Below, in pieces: positions 45,883-54,076 of a stretch of DNA of 64,000 bases. The notes below the pieces were generated by a model. That model saw only the letters and a program-made list of their open reading frames with translations. It was not told the origin of the DNA and did no database searches. The stretch covers positions 248,001-312,000 of the forward strand of contig CAVUYE010000002.1 in the NCBI GenBank assembly GCA_963745665.1, written 5' to 3'. The first letter of the stretch is position 1. Every line of letters starts with the position of its first letter. The stretch is from Bog-473 sp963745665. GTDB lineage: Bacteria; Actinomycetota; Acidimicrobiia; Acidimicrobiales; RAAP-2. Both the position numbers and the translations under genes were made by a program.

Positions 45883-46959
45883 TCAAGACGCGGTCCACCT
45901 CGTTGCAATCGAAGAGTCCATTGAGCTTGACTCCGTCTGAACGAAGGCAACGCTGAATCTGGCCCTGGTTGCCGCTACGTACAGCTTCGCAACATCGCCC
46001 GCGTGGCTTAGATTCGACGTCCGAAGATATTTGAGCATTGTCTTAGTGGGAAAGATGAGGACGTGGTCATAGGTGCTTCCCTTGGCCACACCAATGTTAA
46101 GAGCCTGCAGATTGGCGGTCGGATCGGTGGATCGATATCGCAACACTTGTGGAGAATGAATCTCAACGTACGACCTGACCTCTTCCGGTGCAATAAGGAA
46201 TATTCCGAAGTGATCATGGACCTCATCGTTCAATGACGTCATCGCGGGAAAGTCGGGATAGAGAGCGCTGGCAAAATCACATACCGATTGGTGGCACCGC
46301 TGGCTGTGTTCTCGAATTTCAAGGGAGCAAGTGTCGTCAACGCGCTTCTCCACCCACTCCATGAGGCCTGGCCCACGGTACTTCTTGTTCTTATTCGAAC
46401 GGTTCGTGCTGTACGTATGTTGTCTCGGGTCGCCAACAGCCGTGACTCTGATCTGGGATTCGAGCAGCAGAGCGATGAACTCTAGGTCATAACCGACCAG
46501 ATCTTGAAGTTCATCGATGTAGATCTCGTCATAGATTGACTCGACCCGATCGATCACAAGCCCATCTGATTTCTCGTTGATGACGCATACCAAGTCAGAC
46601 ACGGCGTCGCTGAAGACGTTGTGAACCTTGTCAAAGTAGTAGCGCTCGATCTCGCTTCTCTTGGCGAAGGGCGGGTTCTCACTTAAGTAGTTGACCGATT
46701 GTGTCGAGCCGATGTCAGTCACATAGGACTGGTAAGGTTTGATTCCGTCCCTAAGCAGGAACTGAAACCACGTCAGAAGGTCAATATTCTCCGGTACGCA
46801 CCCCACCTTCTGAGTAATCCGTCGGCTGATCTGGCCGATGTTCTCGTTGGTGTAGGTCGTGATCAGAACTTTCTTGTCAGCCGAAACCTTCAACGCTTCC
46901 CCAATGATCTCACCGGTCTTGCCGGAACCAGCAGGTGAGATCACAAACCGATCAGGCAT
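45883..46959 (-). CDS. gajB: GajB, UvrD-like helicase of Gabija
   Basis: A 358-aa UvrD-type protein that begins right at its Walker A: MPDRFVISPAGSGKTGEI. Motif Ia-like VLITTYTNENIGQISRRI follows, then motif II YDEIYIDELQDLVGYD, motif III VTAVGDPRQHTYS and a motif VI-like KLYVAATRARFSVAFV. This short core is smaller than the usual GajB (about 490 aa) but keeps all main motifs. Its start lies 8 bases inside the end of GajA, so the pair is coupled. In Gabija, GajB binds the GajA tetramer and is activated by DNA ends produced during infection. The region has a higher A+T share than its flanks. Confidence 0.85.
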   Translation of the reverse strand: MPDRFVISPAGSGKTGEIIGEALKVSADKKVLITTYTNENIGQISRRITQKVGCVPENIDLLTWFQFLLRDGIKPYQSYVTDIGSTQSVNYLSENPPFAKRSEIERYYFDKVHNVFSDAVSDLVCVINEKSDGLVIDRVESIYDEIYIDELQDLVGYDLEFIALLLESQIRVTAVGDPRQHTYSTNRSNKNKKYRGPGLMEWVEKRVDDTCSLEIREHSQRCHQSVCDFASALYPDFPAMTSLNDEVHDHFGIFLIAPEEVRSYVEIHSPQVLRYRSTDPTANLQALNIGVAKGSTYDHVLIFPTKTMLKYLRTSNLSHAGDVAKLYVAATRARFSVAFVQTESSSMDSSIATRWTAS

Positions 46960-48547
46960 TCACCGCCTCGGAGATGTAGGCGGGCATCACGATCGACTGC
47001 ACCGCGTCAAAAATCGCCAACGCACAGTCGGTCTTGTTGGCTTTCATATATTTCTTCAAATCCTCTGCTGTCTCACTCTTCGCCCCACATATTGCATTGA
47101 GCGCGGCAAGATCGTTGCAGCCAACGATTTGTTCCTCCAGACTTGGGAGAGTTTCGTCATTGGAACTACTGATCGTGATGTTGTCGTATTTCTTGTAGTC
47201 CGCGTACTTCTTGTCAACCGCCGCAGAATCTCCGTCGTTGTCCGTAATCACAACCACCTCCCGGCCAAGAAGGACTGCGATATCAAGAAATCGTTTGAAG
47301 CTGAGCCCGCGAACGCTGATTACATCGACTCCGCGTTCGATCGGTCGACACCCGTGCCTGTCGATGAAGGCACGCTGAACGATTAGTTCATCGGACGGAC
47401 CCTCGACCAGGATTACTTTCTTGGCGAGCACAACCCTCAGTGTGTCGTAGCCCGGTAGCTTCTTGAAATAAGCCTGCGTGTCACTCGAAAGAGAGCCGAG
47501 TTTCGTCACCTTCTCGTCATTCAGAAGGAGAAGTTGCTCTAGTCCAAGCTTGTTGATCACATACGAGCTATGGGTGGTCATGACGATCTGCCGTTCAGCG
47601 CATCTACTCTGAATCTTTCCGATCAGCCGGTTCAGCGACGAGTACGAAAGGTGATTCTCGGGTTCCTCAATCAAGATCAGTTGGGCCTCTTCGATAGTTC
47701 GAGCAAGAGCTAATAGGATTTTGAGCATGTTCTGCTCGCCACTTCCTGCATTGGAAAAAGGCAGATCATCGAGATGAGTGGCCAGATTCGATTCCCATGC
47801 CGTAGTTGACGAGATATCGATCGACACGGAGAGATCTTTGTCAGTAATCTCGTCCTTACTTTTGTTCAGAGTTTGGTTGATCAGCTCAATTGCCGGATCG
47901 CTAGAGAATTCCGTCTTCAGGTTCCGATATGCCCGAGTCAGTTCAACCCGCTGCTTTTCCGAAAGACTCTCCGAGATGATCCGCTGCAGGTGGTAATCGG
48001 ATCCGCTCCGAAGGCGGATCCTCGATGCGTCAATCATTGAGACCCCGACCGGAAGACTCCGGTATGTGATTCCAAGGCCGGCGAAAGACAGCCATTCAGC
48101 TTTGTAGTACTCACAAGGGAGGTCGCTAATCATCTCGCGGTCTTTCAGGAATTCTCGGTATTCCGAGGCGTAGTCGGAATTGAAGCTGACCAACACTCTG
48201 ACGCCGGGACAGTTCTCTTGAAATGAATTATTCGTGCCCCTCAACTTTGCTGACTCAGCGTCTTCCGTGAGGAACAGATCGACGACCAGTTCTGGCGGCG
48301 GCGGATTCTTTCCAGCCTTGATATCGGCGACGTATTCCGTTACGCAGTCACGGTTGAACAGATGGCTGGCGATCTCGTTCCAGACTTGCTTTCCGCCGAT
48401 TCGTCCCGTAAGCGCTAGGTAGAGAGCTTCGAGGAGTGTTGTCTTTCCTGACTCGTTGTCCCCAACAACGATGTTCATCCCAGCGTTCAGGTCGATGGTC
48501 GTATCCCGAAACCGCTTGAAGTTGACGATGTGGATCTTCTCGATCAT
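46952..48547 (-). CDS. gajA: GajA, OLD-family endonuclease of Gabija
   Basis: A 531-aa protein with an N-terminal ABC/SMC-like ATPase and a C-terminal TOPRIM nuclease. Seen: MIEKIHIVNFKRFRDTTIDL and Walker A VVGDNESGKTTLLEALYLAL; the signature region NAGSGEQNMLKILLALART; Walker B LILIEEPENHLS; and IVMTTHSSYVINK as the H-loop. TOPRIM residues follow in VILVEGPSDELIVQRAF and VVVITDNDGDSAAV. Length and order match GajA (about 578 aa). The start is supported by GGAG six bases upstream. GajA nicks DNA when nucleotide levels fall during phage attack. Together with GajB this is a full two-gene system. Confidence 0.9.
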   Translation of the reverse strand: MIEKIHIVNFKRFRDTTIDLNAGMNIVVGDNESGKTTLLEALYLALTGRIGGKQVWNEIASHLFNRDCVTEYVADIKAGKNPPPPELVVDLFLTEDAESAKLRGTNNSFQENCPGVRVLVSFNSDYASEYREFLKDREMISDLPCEYYKAEWLSFAGLGITYRSLPVGVSMIDASRIRLRSGSDYHLQRIISESLSEKQRVELTRAYRNLKTEFSSDPAIELINQTLNKSKDEITDKDLSVSIDISSTTAWESNLATHLDDLPFSNAGSGEQNMLKILLALARTIEEAQLILIEEPENHLSYSSLNRLIGKIQSRCAERQIVMTTHSSYVINKLGLEQLLLLNDEKVTKLGSLSSDTQAYFKKLPGYDTLRVVLAKKVILVEGPSDELIVQRAFIDRHGCRPIERGVDVISVRGLSFKRFLDIAVLLGREVVVITDNDGDSAAVDKKYADYKKYDNITISSSNDETLPSLEEQIVGCNDLAALNAICGAKSETAEDLKKYMKANKTDCALAIFDAVQSIVMPAYISEAVNA

Positions 48548-48669
48548 CGGCTACTCCTGAACATTCTCATCCAATTCTTACGGCGGTCTCATTGCGCCAA
48601 TCATCGTTTTCGGCCTGAAGGTTCCGGCCTCTACCGCAGAGTTCTTGGGTACATGCTCTGATTTGAAGG

Positions 48670-48921
48670 CTAACGCGTGGGCGTTACAAACCCTTCGATC
48701 CTCTTAATCGCGGACTCGAGACCGTGGTGCTCCCACACGCAAACGGGCTTCCAACCTGCTTCGGTCAATTGCTTGGTTGTATCCAAATCCCGTGCCAGAT
48801 TCCGTTCGATCTTCGGTTCCCAACACCGAGCATTCGACCTGAACCAGGTCCCATGCTCCGGACACCGATGCCAGAGACATCCCTCCGCGAAGACCGCTAC
48901 TTTTGCTCTCGGAATCCCCAA
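48670..48921 (-). pseudogene. Vsr-type endonuclease fragment (C-terminal half)
   Basis: The 83-aa frame reads IPRAKVAVFAEGCLWHRCPE, then ARCWEPKIERNLARDLDTTK and LTEAGWKPVCVWEHHG, which match the second half of very-short-patch repair endonucleases, with conserved C-W-H and W-E-H residues. The first half, with the catalytic aspartate region, is missing: upstream in frame there is a TGA five codons before the first possible start (TTG 48921). It is a 5'-truncated relic. Vsr genes usually travel with a cytosine methylase, and none is seen here, so the original restriction set was probably lost. Confidence 0.65.
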
Positions 48922-48930
48922 AGCGCAATT

Positions 48931-50496
48931 TCATCTTTCAGTGAGACCTCGAAGTTCAATACCCCAACCTGAAGCATCGCTGGCTGATTCCTCTGGGCCG
49001 CTTCCCGTAATGCTGATGACGGGCCATGATTCTTGAACCACTAGATCAGGAAAAACGCTTGGCTTATCCAGTCGGGTCCTGAGCTCAACCGAGACACTGA
49101 GGACATTGTCAATCCTCACTCCCCGCGCTTCGGCGTCCTCGCAAAGCAGAGTCACGTCTGCGTTGAGCCAAATGATAAGTGCTTGATCGCCGAGATTTGC
49201 CACAATCGGGACTTCGCAATTACCCGGAACTTCGTCGAGTTCACTCGGGACGTCCGTCTCAAGTACAAACCCAAATCTGTCAAGGCATGTCGGACGCGTC
49301 GCGATTTCGGCCAGTAACGCCATCGTGTGCAGGTTTTCGTTATCCAACACAAGGTTCAGCGGCGCTGAAACGTTTTCCCAACCGGACACACTTTGAACCG
49401 CTCGAAGACTTCGGGCGAAAAAGTTGGCCGGTCCAAGTCCTTGGATGAGCGTGGCTTCCAAGCGCACTCTTGGATCATCCGTATCAAAAAGTACCGCGTC
49501 GTCCGTACAGTGTTCGAGAAATCGCCAGAGATCTGGATTCAGCCGTAGATCCAAGACGTCCTTAGGATCAATCAGGGCATCGATCTCATGGACCCGCGTT
49601 CCGTCGGCGATCTTCGCCTTCGAAATCGTGATGCTGAAACCACCAGCATGGACCCAGCCCGAGTGCGTTGGGCTCTTGACTAAAGCGAATCTCGCAGAGT
49701 GAGTACCGTCAATATTCGCAACGGACGCCGTGAAGTCAGACTCTCCCGTGAGGCCAATCAATACGGGATCAGGAAGGCGTGCGAGCGGGCGAAGTACCTC
49801 CGGTCGAGGTCCGAGCTCGGCCAGTCGCTCAAGCCGCAATCGCGGTGAACCAAAAATGGCCGAGTAGACCTCATCCTGTTCCGGTTTGTCGTTGCGGACG
49901 AAGTAGCTGAAGAAATCTTCAACTGTGATCAGAGTAAGTTCTCCCTTGTCCGTCCGGCGAATCTCCAGCGCCGCATCTGGGAGGTGTTGCGCCATCTGAC
50001 CGTGTGCCACGGCCAACCGCACCCGTTCAACAGCATGCCCCCCGAGTGCTGACTCCAGTTCTATCTTGAACGCACTTTCCTCAAGGCAGCGTGAAGGTGT
50101 AAGGGATATTGAACCGTTGTCCGATGCCAAGAATTCGGTAAGTTCAGTTGCGAACCTCTCATCGAGAAACCGAAACCGTACTGTCTCTGAGTGCCGCCAT
50201 ACTTCGACGAGAGCGAAGCAAACTACGAAATTCGCTTTGAGCATGGCTTCGGCATCGCTCCTGCTCAGCCGAACACGCGTCGAGCGAGTAGAGGACGCAC
50301 GTACCGAGACACCGATCAGAGCTCCAGAGATACCTCGAATCGTGTCTCCGTCGGGCTCCTCCACCTGACATAGAAAGTCGAATCCAACGTCCTCCTCACA
50401 TTTTGTAGCGAGCAGCCCGTGTCGGGTCGCAAAGACCCGGAATGCGTCTTCGCCTCGCCGCCCCACTCGTTGCTGGAAAGATCGTTTCTTGGTCAC
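48931..50496 (-). CDS. DUF4365-like defence-island protein
   Basis: A 521-aa protein from the GTG at 50496, which has AAGGA upstream (the frame is open to an ATG at 50514). The N-terminus RVGRRGEDAFRVFATRHGLL, then CEEDVGFDFLCQVEE and LIGVSVRASS, follows the DUF4365 pattern (G-E start, D-x-G-x-D, then QxK in active members). In this protein the expected lysine is replaced by arginine in VSVRAS, so a restriction-nuclease-like activity is doubtful. The remaining 380 residues are beta-rich and unrecognised. It follows the Vsr fragment and GajA on the same strand and may be an independent defence gene. Confidence 0.5.
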   Translation of the reverse strand: MTKKRSFQQRVGRRGEDAFRVFATRHGLLATKCEEDVGFDFLCQVEEPDGDTIRGISGALIGVSVRASSTRSTRVRLSRSDAEAMLKANFVVCFALVEVWRHSETVRFRFLDERFATELTEFLASDNGSISLTPSRCLEESAFKIELESALGGHAVERVRLAVAHGQMAQHLPDAALEIRRTDKGELTLITVEDFFSYFVRNDKPEQDEVYSAIFGSPRLRLERLAELGPRPEVLRPLARLPDPVLIGLTGESDFTASVANIDGTHSARFALVKSPTHSGWVHAGGFSITISKAKIADGTRVHEIDALIDPKDVLDLRLNPDLWRFLEHCTDDAVLFDTDDPRVRLEATLIQGLGPANFFARSLRAVQSVSGWENVSAPLNLVLDNENLHTMALLAEIATRPTCLDRFGFVLETDVPSELDEVPGNCEVPIVANLGDQALIIWLNADVTLLCEDAEARGVRIDNVLSVSVELRTRLDKPSVFPDLVVQESWPVISITGSGPEESASDASGWGIELRGLTER

Positions 50497-50620
50497 GGGA
50501 CTACATCCTTCCAAGTCGGGGGCCAGATCAGTGGCGTGCTCTGGGCTGATTCAAGAATCAGTGACTACACCTCGGCTAATTCCGTGGCGGAGCCGAAGTG
50601 AGGCTCTCAGTCGGCCTGTG

Positions 50621-50638
50621 AACTACAACCATGTAGTT
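50621..50638. promoter_or_regulatory. Perfect 18-bp palindrome upstream of the DUF4365-like gene
   Basis: AACTACA-ACCA-TGTAGTT: 7-bp arms and a 4-bp spacer, in the 380-bp divergent region between the DUF4365-like gene and the biosynthetic cluster. A half-site AACTACAAC recurs at 50797-50805. This fits a regulator-binding site for one or both directions. Confidence 0.45.
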
Positions 50639-50683
50639 TCAGCATCCGGAGAACATCGCGACTTTCGCAGACGCCGATCTCGG

Positions 50684-50716
50684 GTTTCGCTGACTACAGA
50701 ACGCGAGTTTCGCTGA
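50684..50716. repeat. Short direct repeat
   Basis: GTTTCGCTGA occurs at 50684-50693 and again at 50707-50716, 23 bp apart (about two helical turns). It lies in the same divergent intergenic region as the palindromes, so it may be part of a regulatory array, but chance is possible. Confidence 0.3.
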
Positions 50717-50785
50717 TCGCGCACCATGTCCCGAGGTAACGCACCGGGTTCCCGCCAGCTTGTGTGCGACACCTACGGGTTAAAC

Positions 50786-50857
50786 AGCCGGCTAGTAACT
50801 ACAACTATAGATGGAGGCATCTATTATCTGGCATGTGAGTAATTAGCCGGCTATACT
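50786..50857 (+). promoter_or_regulatory. Two TAGCCGGCTA-type sites and promoter of the DUF6875-like gene
   Basis: A first site, AGCCGGCTA, is at 50786-50794 and a full TAGCCGGCTA at 50844-50853. The second runs into TATACT (50852-50857), a good -10 box, with CTGGCA 18 bp upstream as a weak -35 box. An activator or repressor bound to the palindrome would cover the spacer and -10. The ribosome binding site GGAGG (50866-50870) and ATG 50879 follow. Confidence 0.55.
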
Positions 50858-50878
50858 CCTGACCAGGAGGAAGTCGGC

Positions 50879-51478
50879 ATGATGGTTCGCACCGGGGCCC
50901 GGACGATCGAGGTGGATGTTGTGAGACGGAACGCGCTCGACCCGGCCTCAGGCCAAGAACTCGCGCTTGTGGACAAGTGGGTTGTCGATCGCATCGCGGC
51001 GCCCGATCCCGCACTGGGGCGGACGGGCGACGTGTGTCCGTTCGTCGCGACCGCTCTGCGTCTTGACACCCTCTGGTACGCCATCGTGAAGGGCGCCGAT
51101 TTGACGGCGATGGAGATGTCCTCGGTCATGAACTCCCTAGGTGTGATGTTCGACAACCACCGAGTCGAAGCAGAGCGTCCGAGCTTCGTCACGTTCGTGG
51201 TGGTCTTTCCAGACATGCCCGACGAGGTCCTTGCCGGACTCGTTCTGGAGGTGCATCGGGCTACCAAGGACTCCATCGTGCGCCGAGGAGCCATGCTCGG
51301 CGAGTTTCTTCCTGGATACGGCGCGCCTGGGATCCGCAATCCCGATTTTCGGCCACTGACGTCCCCCGTGCCGCTCCTCGTCATCAGGTCGATGGTGGCA
51401 GGTGATGCCGTGTTTCTAGCGGATCACGAAGAATGGCTGGCTGTGCATGCCAGCCAATATCCGACCTCTTTCTCGTGA
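50879..51478 (+). CDS. DUF6875-like protein of the biosynthetic cluster
   Basis: A 199-aa protein with GGAGG 8 bases before ATG 50879. It has VCPFVATALRLDTLWYAIVK near residue 57, VTFVVVFPDMP at the centre and SPVPLLVIRSMVAGDAVFL near the end, a pattern I associate with DUF6875 proteins found in actinobacterial natural-product loci; the name is offered with low certainty. The catalytic role is unknown. It is transcribed from the promoter with two TAGCCGGCTA-type sites, linking it to the kynurenine cluster. The next gene on the strand is an N-methyltransferase 260 bp downstream. Confidence 0.5.
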   Translation: MMVRTGARTIEVDVVRRNALDPASGQELALVDKWVVDRIAAPDPALGRTGDVCPFVATALRLDTLWYAIVKGADLTAMEMSSVMNSLGVMFDNHRVEAERPSFVTFVVVFPDMPDEVLAGLVLEVHRATKDSIVRRGAMLGEFLPGYGAPGIRNPDFRPLTSPVPLLVIRSMVAGDAVFLADHEEWLAVHASQYPTSFS

Positions 51479-51740
51479 TCACTTCGAGTTGTGATGCTCT
51501 TCGGACGCTGTGGACTGCGGCTCTTGGGCTGGCACTCCGGCAGCGGTTTCTGTGTCGACCAAGCCCACGCCTGCATCTGTGCAGGGAGTGTCGCCGGTTT
51601 CGAATGTCTGGCGATCGCCGGCCGGGCGAAGGCCTGAACCGCGTGGATGGGTGCGAGCCGGCCCTGGTAGCGATGGACTGTGGGGAGAGCCTCGCGATCG
51701 CTAGTCGGCTCGTCCCCACGCGACCGAAGCGGAGGCCGCT

Positions 51741-52496
51741 GTGACCTACGACGGCGTTGGGGAGGCGTACGACCTCCTCTACGAGGCCGCGGGCAAGGAT
51801 TACTCGACCGAAGCGGCCCGAGTGGCTGAGATCGTGTTGAGCCGGCGGTCCCGTTCGACCCGACTCGTGGACTTCGGGTGCGGCACCGGTAGTCATCTGC
51901 GATACCTCGCCGATTCGTTCATTGTCGAGGGCGTGGATTGCAGCCCGACGATGATCGAGCGGGCAGGAAGCAAACTCCGCAACGTGCCACTCCACGTCGG
52001 CGACCTTCGCACCTTATCTTTGGGCCGAAAGTTCGATGCCGTTACCTGTCTGTTCAGCTCGATCGGAAATCTCTACCCGTTGTCCGAAATGCACCTCGGG
52101 ATAGCGAACATGGCTCGACACCTCGTCGACGGCGGGATACTCGTCGTAGAGCCATGGCTCCGTCCGGGCTCGACGGAGGCTTGGGAGCTGCGTACTGACG
52201 CCGCGCAGAACTCGAGTCTCGCGGTTGCACGGACCGCACGGTCTTGGACTGAAGACGACGGTAGCAAGCTCTGCGTCGAAATGCACTGGGTGCTTGCTCG
52301 CCCCGAAGGTACTGAGGTCTTGCAGGAGCACCACCAAATGGGGCTCTACAGCGACGATCAATATCGCCACGCCTTCGAGAGCGCAGGTTGCAGCGTAGAA
52401 CATGATCACATAGGCCTCACCGGGCGGGGACTGTTCGTGGCCACGCGGAGACTTGTGCCACCCCGTCTGGGTCGGTCAGTGCATCGCCGACCTTAG
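51741..52496 (+). CDS. DesVI-like SAM-dependent N-methyltransferase
   Basis: A 251-aa class I methyltransferase. It starts with GTG 51741 behind GGAGG. Motif I is LVDFGCGTGSHLRYL; then VEGVDCSPTMIERAGSKL, LHVGDLRTLSLGRKFDAVTC with LFSSIGNL, and GGILVVEPWLRPG. This string closely follows the TDP-aminosugar N,N-dimethyltransferases such as DesVI and related enzymes. No sugar-nucleotide genes are in the window, so the acceptor is more likely an amine of the kynurenine-derived product, or the sugar genes are elsewhere. Its 3' end overlaps that of the convergent LLM oxidoreductase by 21 bp. Confidence 0.75.
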   Translation: MTYDGVGEAYDLLYEAAGKDYSTEAARVAEIVLSRRSRSTRLVDFGCGTGSHLRYLADSFIVEGVDCSPTMIERAGSKLRNVPLHVGDLRTLSLGRKFDAVTCLFSSIGNLYPLSEMHLGIANMARHLVDGGILVVEPWLRPGSTEAWELRTDAAQNSSLAVARTARSWTEDDGSKLCVEMHWVLARPEGTEVLQEHHQMGLYSDDQYRHAFESAGCSVEHDHIGLTGRGLFVATRRLVPPRLGRSVHRRP

Positions 52497-53363
52497 TTCC
52501 GGGATGACCTCCGTGGCGACCCGCTCTATCTGTCCTCTGTCGCTCCCGTCGCCATCAGTGATGAAGTTGAAAGTAGTAAAGCCCAAGCCCACGTAGTGGA
52601 GCATTCGTTCGACAATGACTTCAACCGGACCGACAAAAGCATCTGGGTCAGCGGAGCCCGCGTCATCGACGCTCACCTCGAGGTTGTAGGCAAGCGTGAT
52701 GGTCTCGGGGTCTCGTCCCGCATCGATTGCCGCCGCAAAGATCCGATCCCGCATCCTCGGCACGTCATCGGCCGCCATGTAGCCGTGCGACGGGATCCAA
52801 CCATCGGCGAGTCGCCCAGTGACATCTAGCGCGCGGTCCCCGAAAGTTCCTAACCAAATAGGGATAGGGGCGGAGGGCCTTGGTGCAATCGTCGCTGCAT
52901 CAGTGTGATATCGCTGGCCGGCGAAGGTAAACGCATCGGTCGACCACAGTCCACGTGCGATCGTGATGGCATCGGCGAGACCCGTCACCTTCTGGGCCGG
53001 CGTGGGTACGTCGAGTCCGAAGGCACGGAATTCGTCGTCGGAGTAACCACCGCCGAGGCCGAGGATCAACCGGTTTTCCGAAAGAAGGTTGAGCGTCTGA
53101 GCCATCTTCGCGACCATCGCTGGAGGTCGATACGGCACACCCAATACTCTGGATGCGATACCGATACGGGTCGTGCTGGCAGCCACCCAAGCAAGCATCG
53201 TCCACGTTTCGTGGCTCGCGTGTGTGCCGCATGGGTGGTCAGACGCCGATACAAAGTCAAAGCCCATCTGCTCGGCGTATCGTGCCTGAGCGACCACATC
53301 GCTTCCAGGTGCCGCCGAGGTTGAAATGCCGAGGCCGAAGGTGAGGTTCATCTGAGTCATCAT
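52476..53363 (-). CDS. LLM-class F420-dependent oxidoreductase
   Basis: A 295-aa luciferase-like TIM-barrel enzyme. Typical segments are LTFGLGISTSAAPG, AEQMGFDFVSASDHPCG, IGIASRVLGVPYRPPAM with AKMAQTLNLLSENRLILGL, then GGGYSDDEFRAFGLD and PIPIWLGTFGDRALDVTGR. In actinobacteria this group uses F420H2 more often than FMN. It is the last of six coupled genes (ATGA overlap with the methyltransferase stop). It might reduce a double bond or an imine in the product, as related enzymes do in several actinobacterial pathways; the substrate is unknown. Confidence 0.8.
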   Translation of the reverse strand: MMTQMNLTFGLGISTSAAPGSDVVAQARYAEQMGFDFVSASDHPCGTHASHETWTMLAWVAASTTRIGIASRVLGVPYRPPAMVAKMAQTLNLLSENRLILGLGGGYSDDEFRAFGLDVPTPAQKVTGLADAITIARGLWSTDAFTFAGQRYHTDAATIAPRPSAPIPIWLGTFGDRALDVTGRLADGWIPSHGYMAADDVPRMRDRIFAAAIDAGRDPETITLAYNLEVSVDDAGSADPDAFVGPVEVIVERMLHYVGLGFTTFNFITDGDGSDRGQIERVATEVIPELRSAMH

Positions 53364-54076
53364 CCTTTTGTCTTTGGAGCGTGATCTGCTCGGGTCAAGG
53401 GGAGGAACTCGACGAGCTGGAACTCAATCTCGATGTCCAATGATCGTCGTTGGCTTTGGATTATCGTTGGGAAAAGTCCAGCTTCATCGCATGTCTGCCG
53501 GAGACGCGTCCAGTTCCCGATACTGCTGAAGCCTAGAAGCAAGCGTCCGTTGGGACGGAGATGCGTCGGACCATCACAGATATATCGCCGGTGTGTTTCG
53601 TACCCAGGGTCGAAGAACGCGCGATGCAGCATCGTGTCGACGGGGAACTCTGGGGGCGGCTCCGCGAAGTTGGAGTTCCAGTAGATCAGGTCAAACAGTT
53701 CGCCAGGTTCGAGCGCGTCGAAGAGGTCGCTTTTCCGGACATCGACCGTCTTCACGACGTCGTGAAGCGTGACGTTGACCACGGCGTTCCGCACCGCCGC
53801 CTCGCTGATGTCCATCGCGACGACTTGTCTGCAACCGACTAGTGCGGCGTACACAGCGGTAATACCGGCACCGCATCCGATCTCCAGGAACGAGCCGTCA
53901 TCTGGATATGGCAACCACTCTGTGAACAGTTCGGTTACGGGGGTCAGGCCGGGCGAGAAGACGCCGGGATGTAACTGCCATCGCCTTCCGAGCAATTCAA
54001 ACTTGCCGGCTCCGGCACCGGCGAGATGATGGTCGAATAAGGACCGAGCACGCTGGAAGCCAGCCTCCTGGGTCAC
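53360..54076 (-). CDS. Class I methyltransferase (HemK/PrmC-like fold)
   Basis: A 238-aa protein from the GTG at 54076, which overlaps the stop of the formamidase-like gene (GTGA); the frame stays open upstream, but that part overlaps the other gene. Motif I is FLEIGCGAGITAVYAALVGC, then VVAMDISEAAVRNAVVNVTL, and VRKSDLFDALEPGELFDLIY followed by WNSNFAEPP at the position of the N-P-P-Y loop. The loop is altered, so the substrate is probably not the glutamine of release factors. In a kynurenine cluster, C- or N-methylation of the aromatic ring, as in 4-methyl-3-hydroxyanthranilate pathways, is a possible role. Confidence 0.65.
   Translation of the reverse strand: MTQEAGFQRARSLFDHHLAGAGAGKFELLGRRWQLHPGVFSPGLTPVTELFTEWLPYPDDGSFLEIGCGAGITAVYAALVGCRQVVAMDISEAAVRNAVVNVTLHDVVKTVDVRKSDLFDALEPGELFDLIYWNSNFAEPPPEFPVDTMLHRAFFDPGYETHRRYICDGPTHLRPNGRLLLGFSSIGNWTRLRQTCDEAGLFPTIIQSQRRSLDIEIEFQLVEFLPLTRADHAPKTKG

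Noticed and set aside
45598..45940. Overlapping small frames on both strands between Xis-like and GajB genes
   Set aside because: They overlap each other, lack ribosome binding sites and match no pattern.
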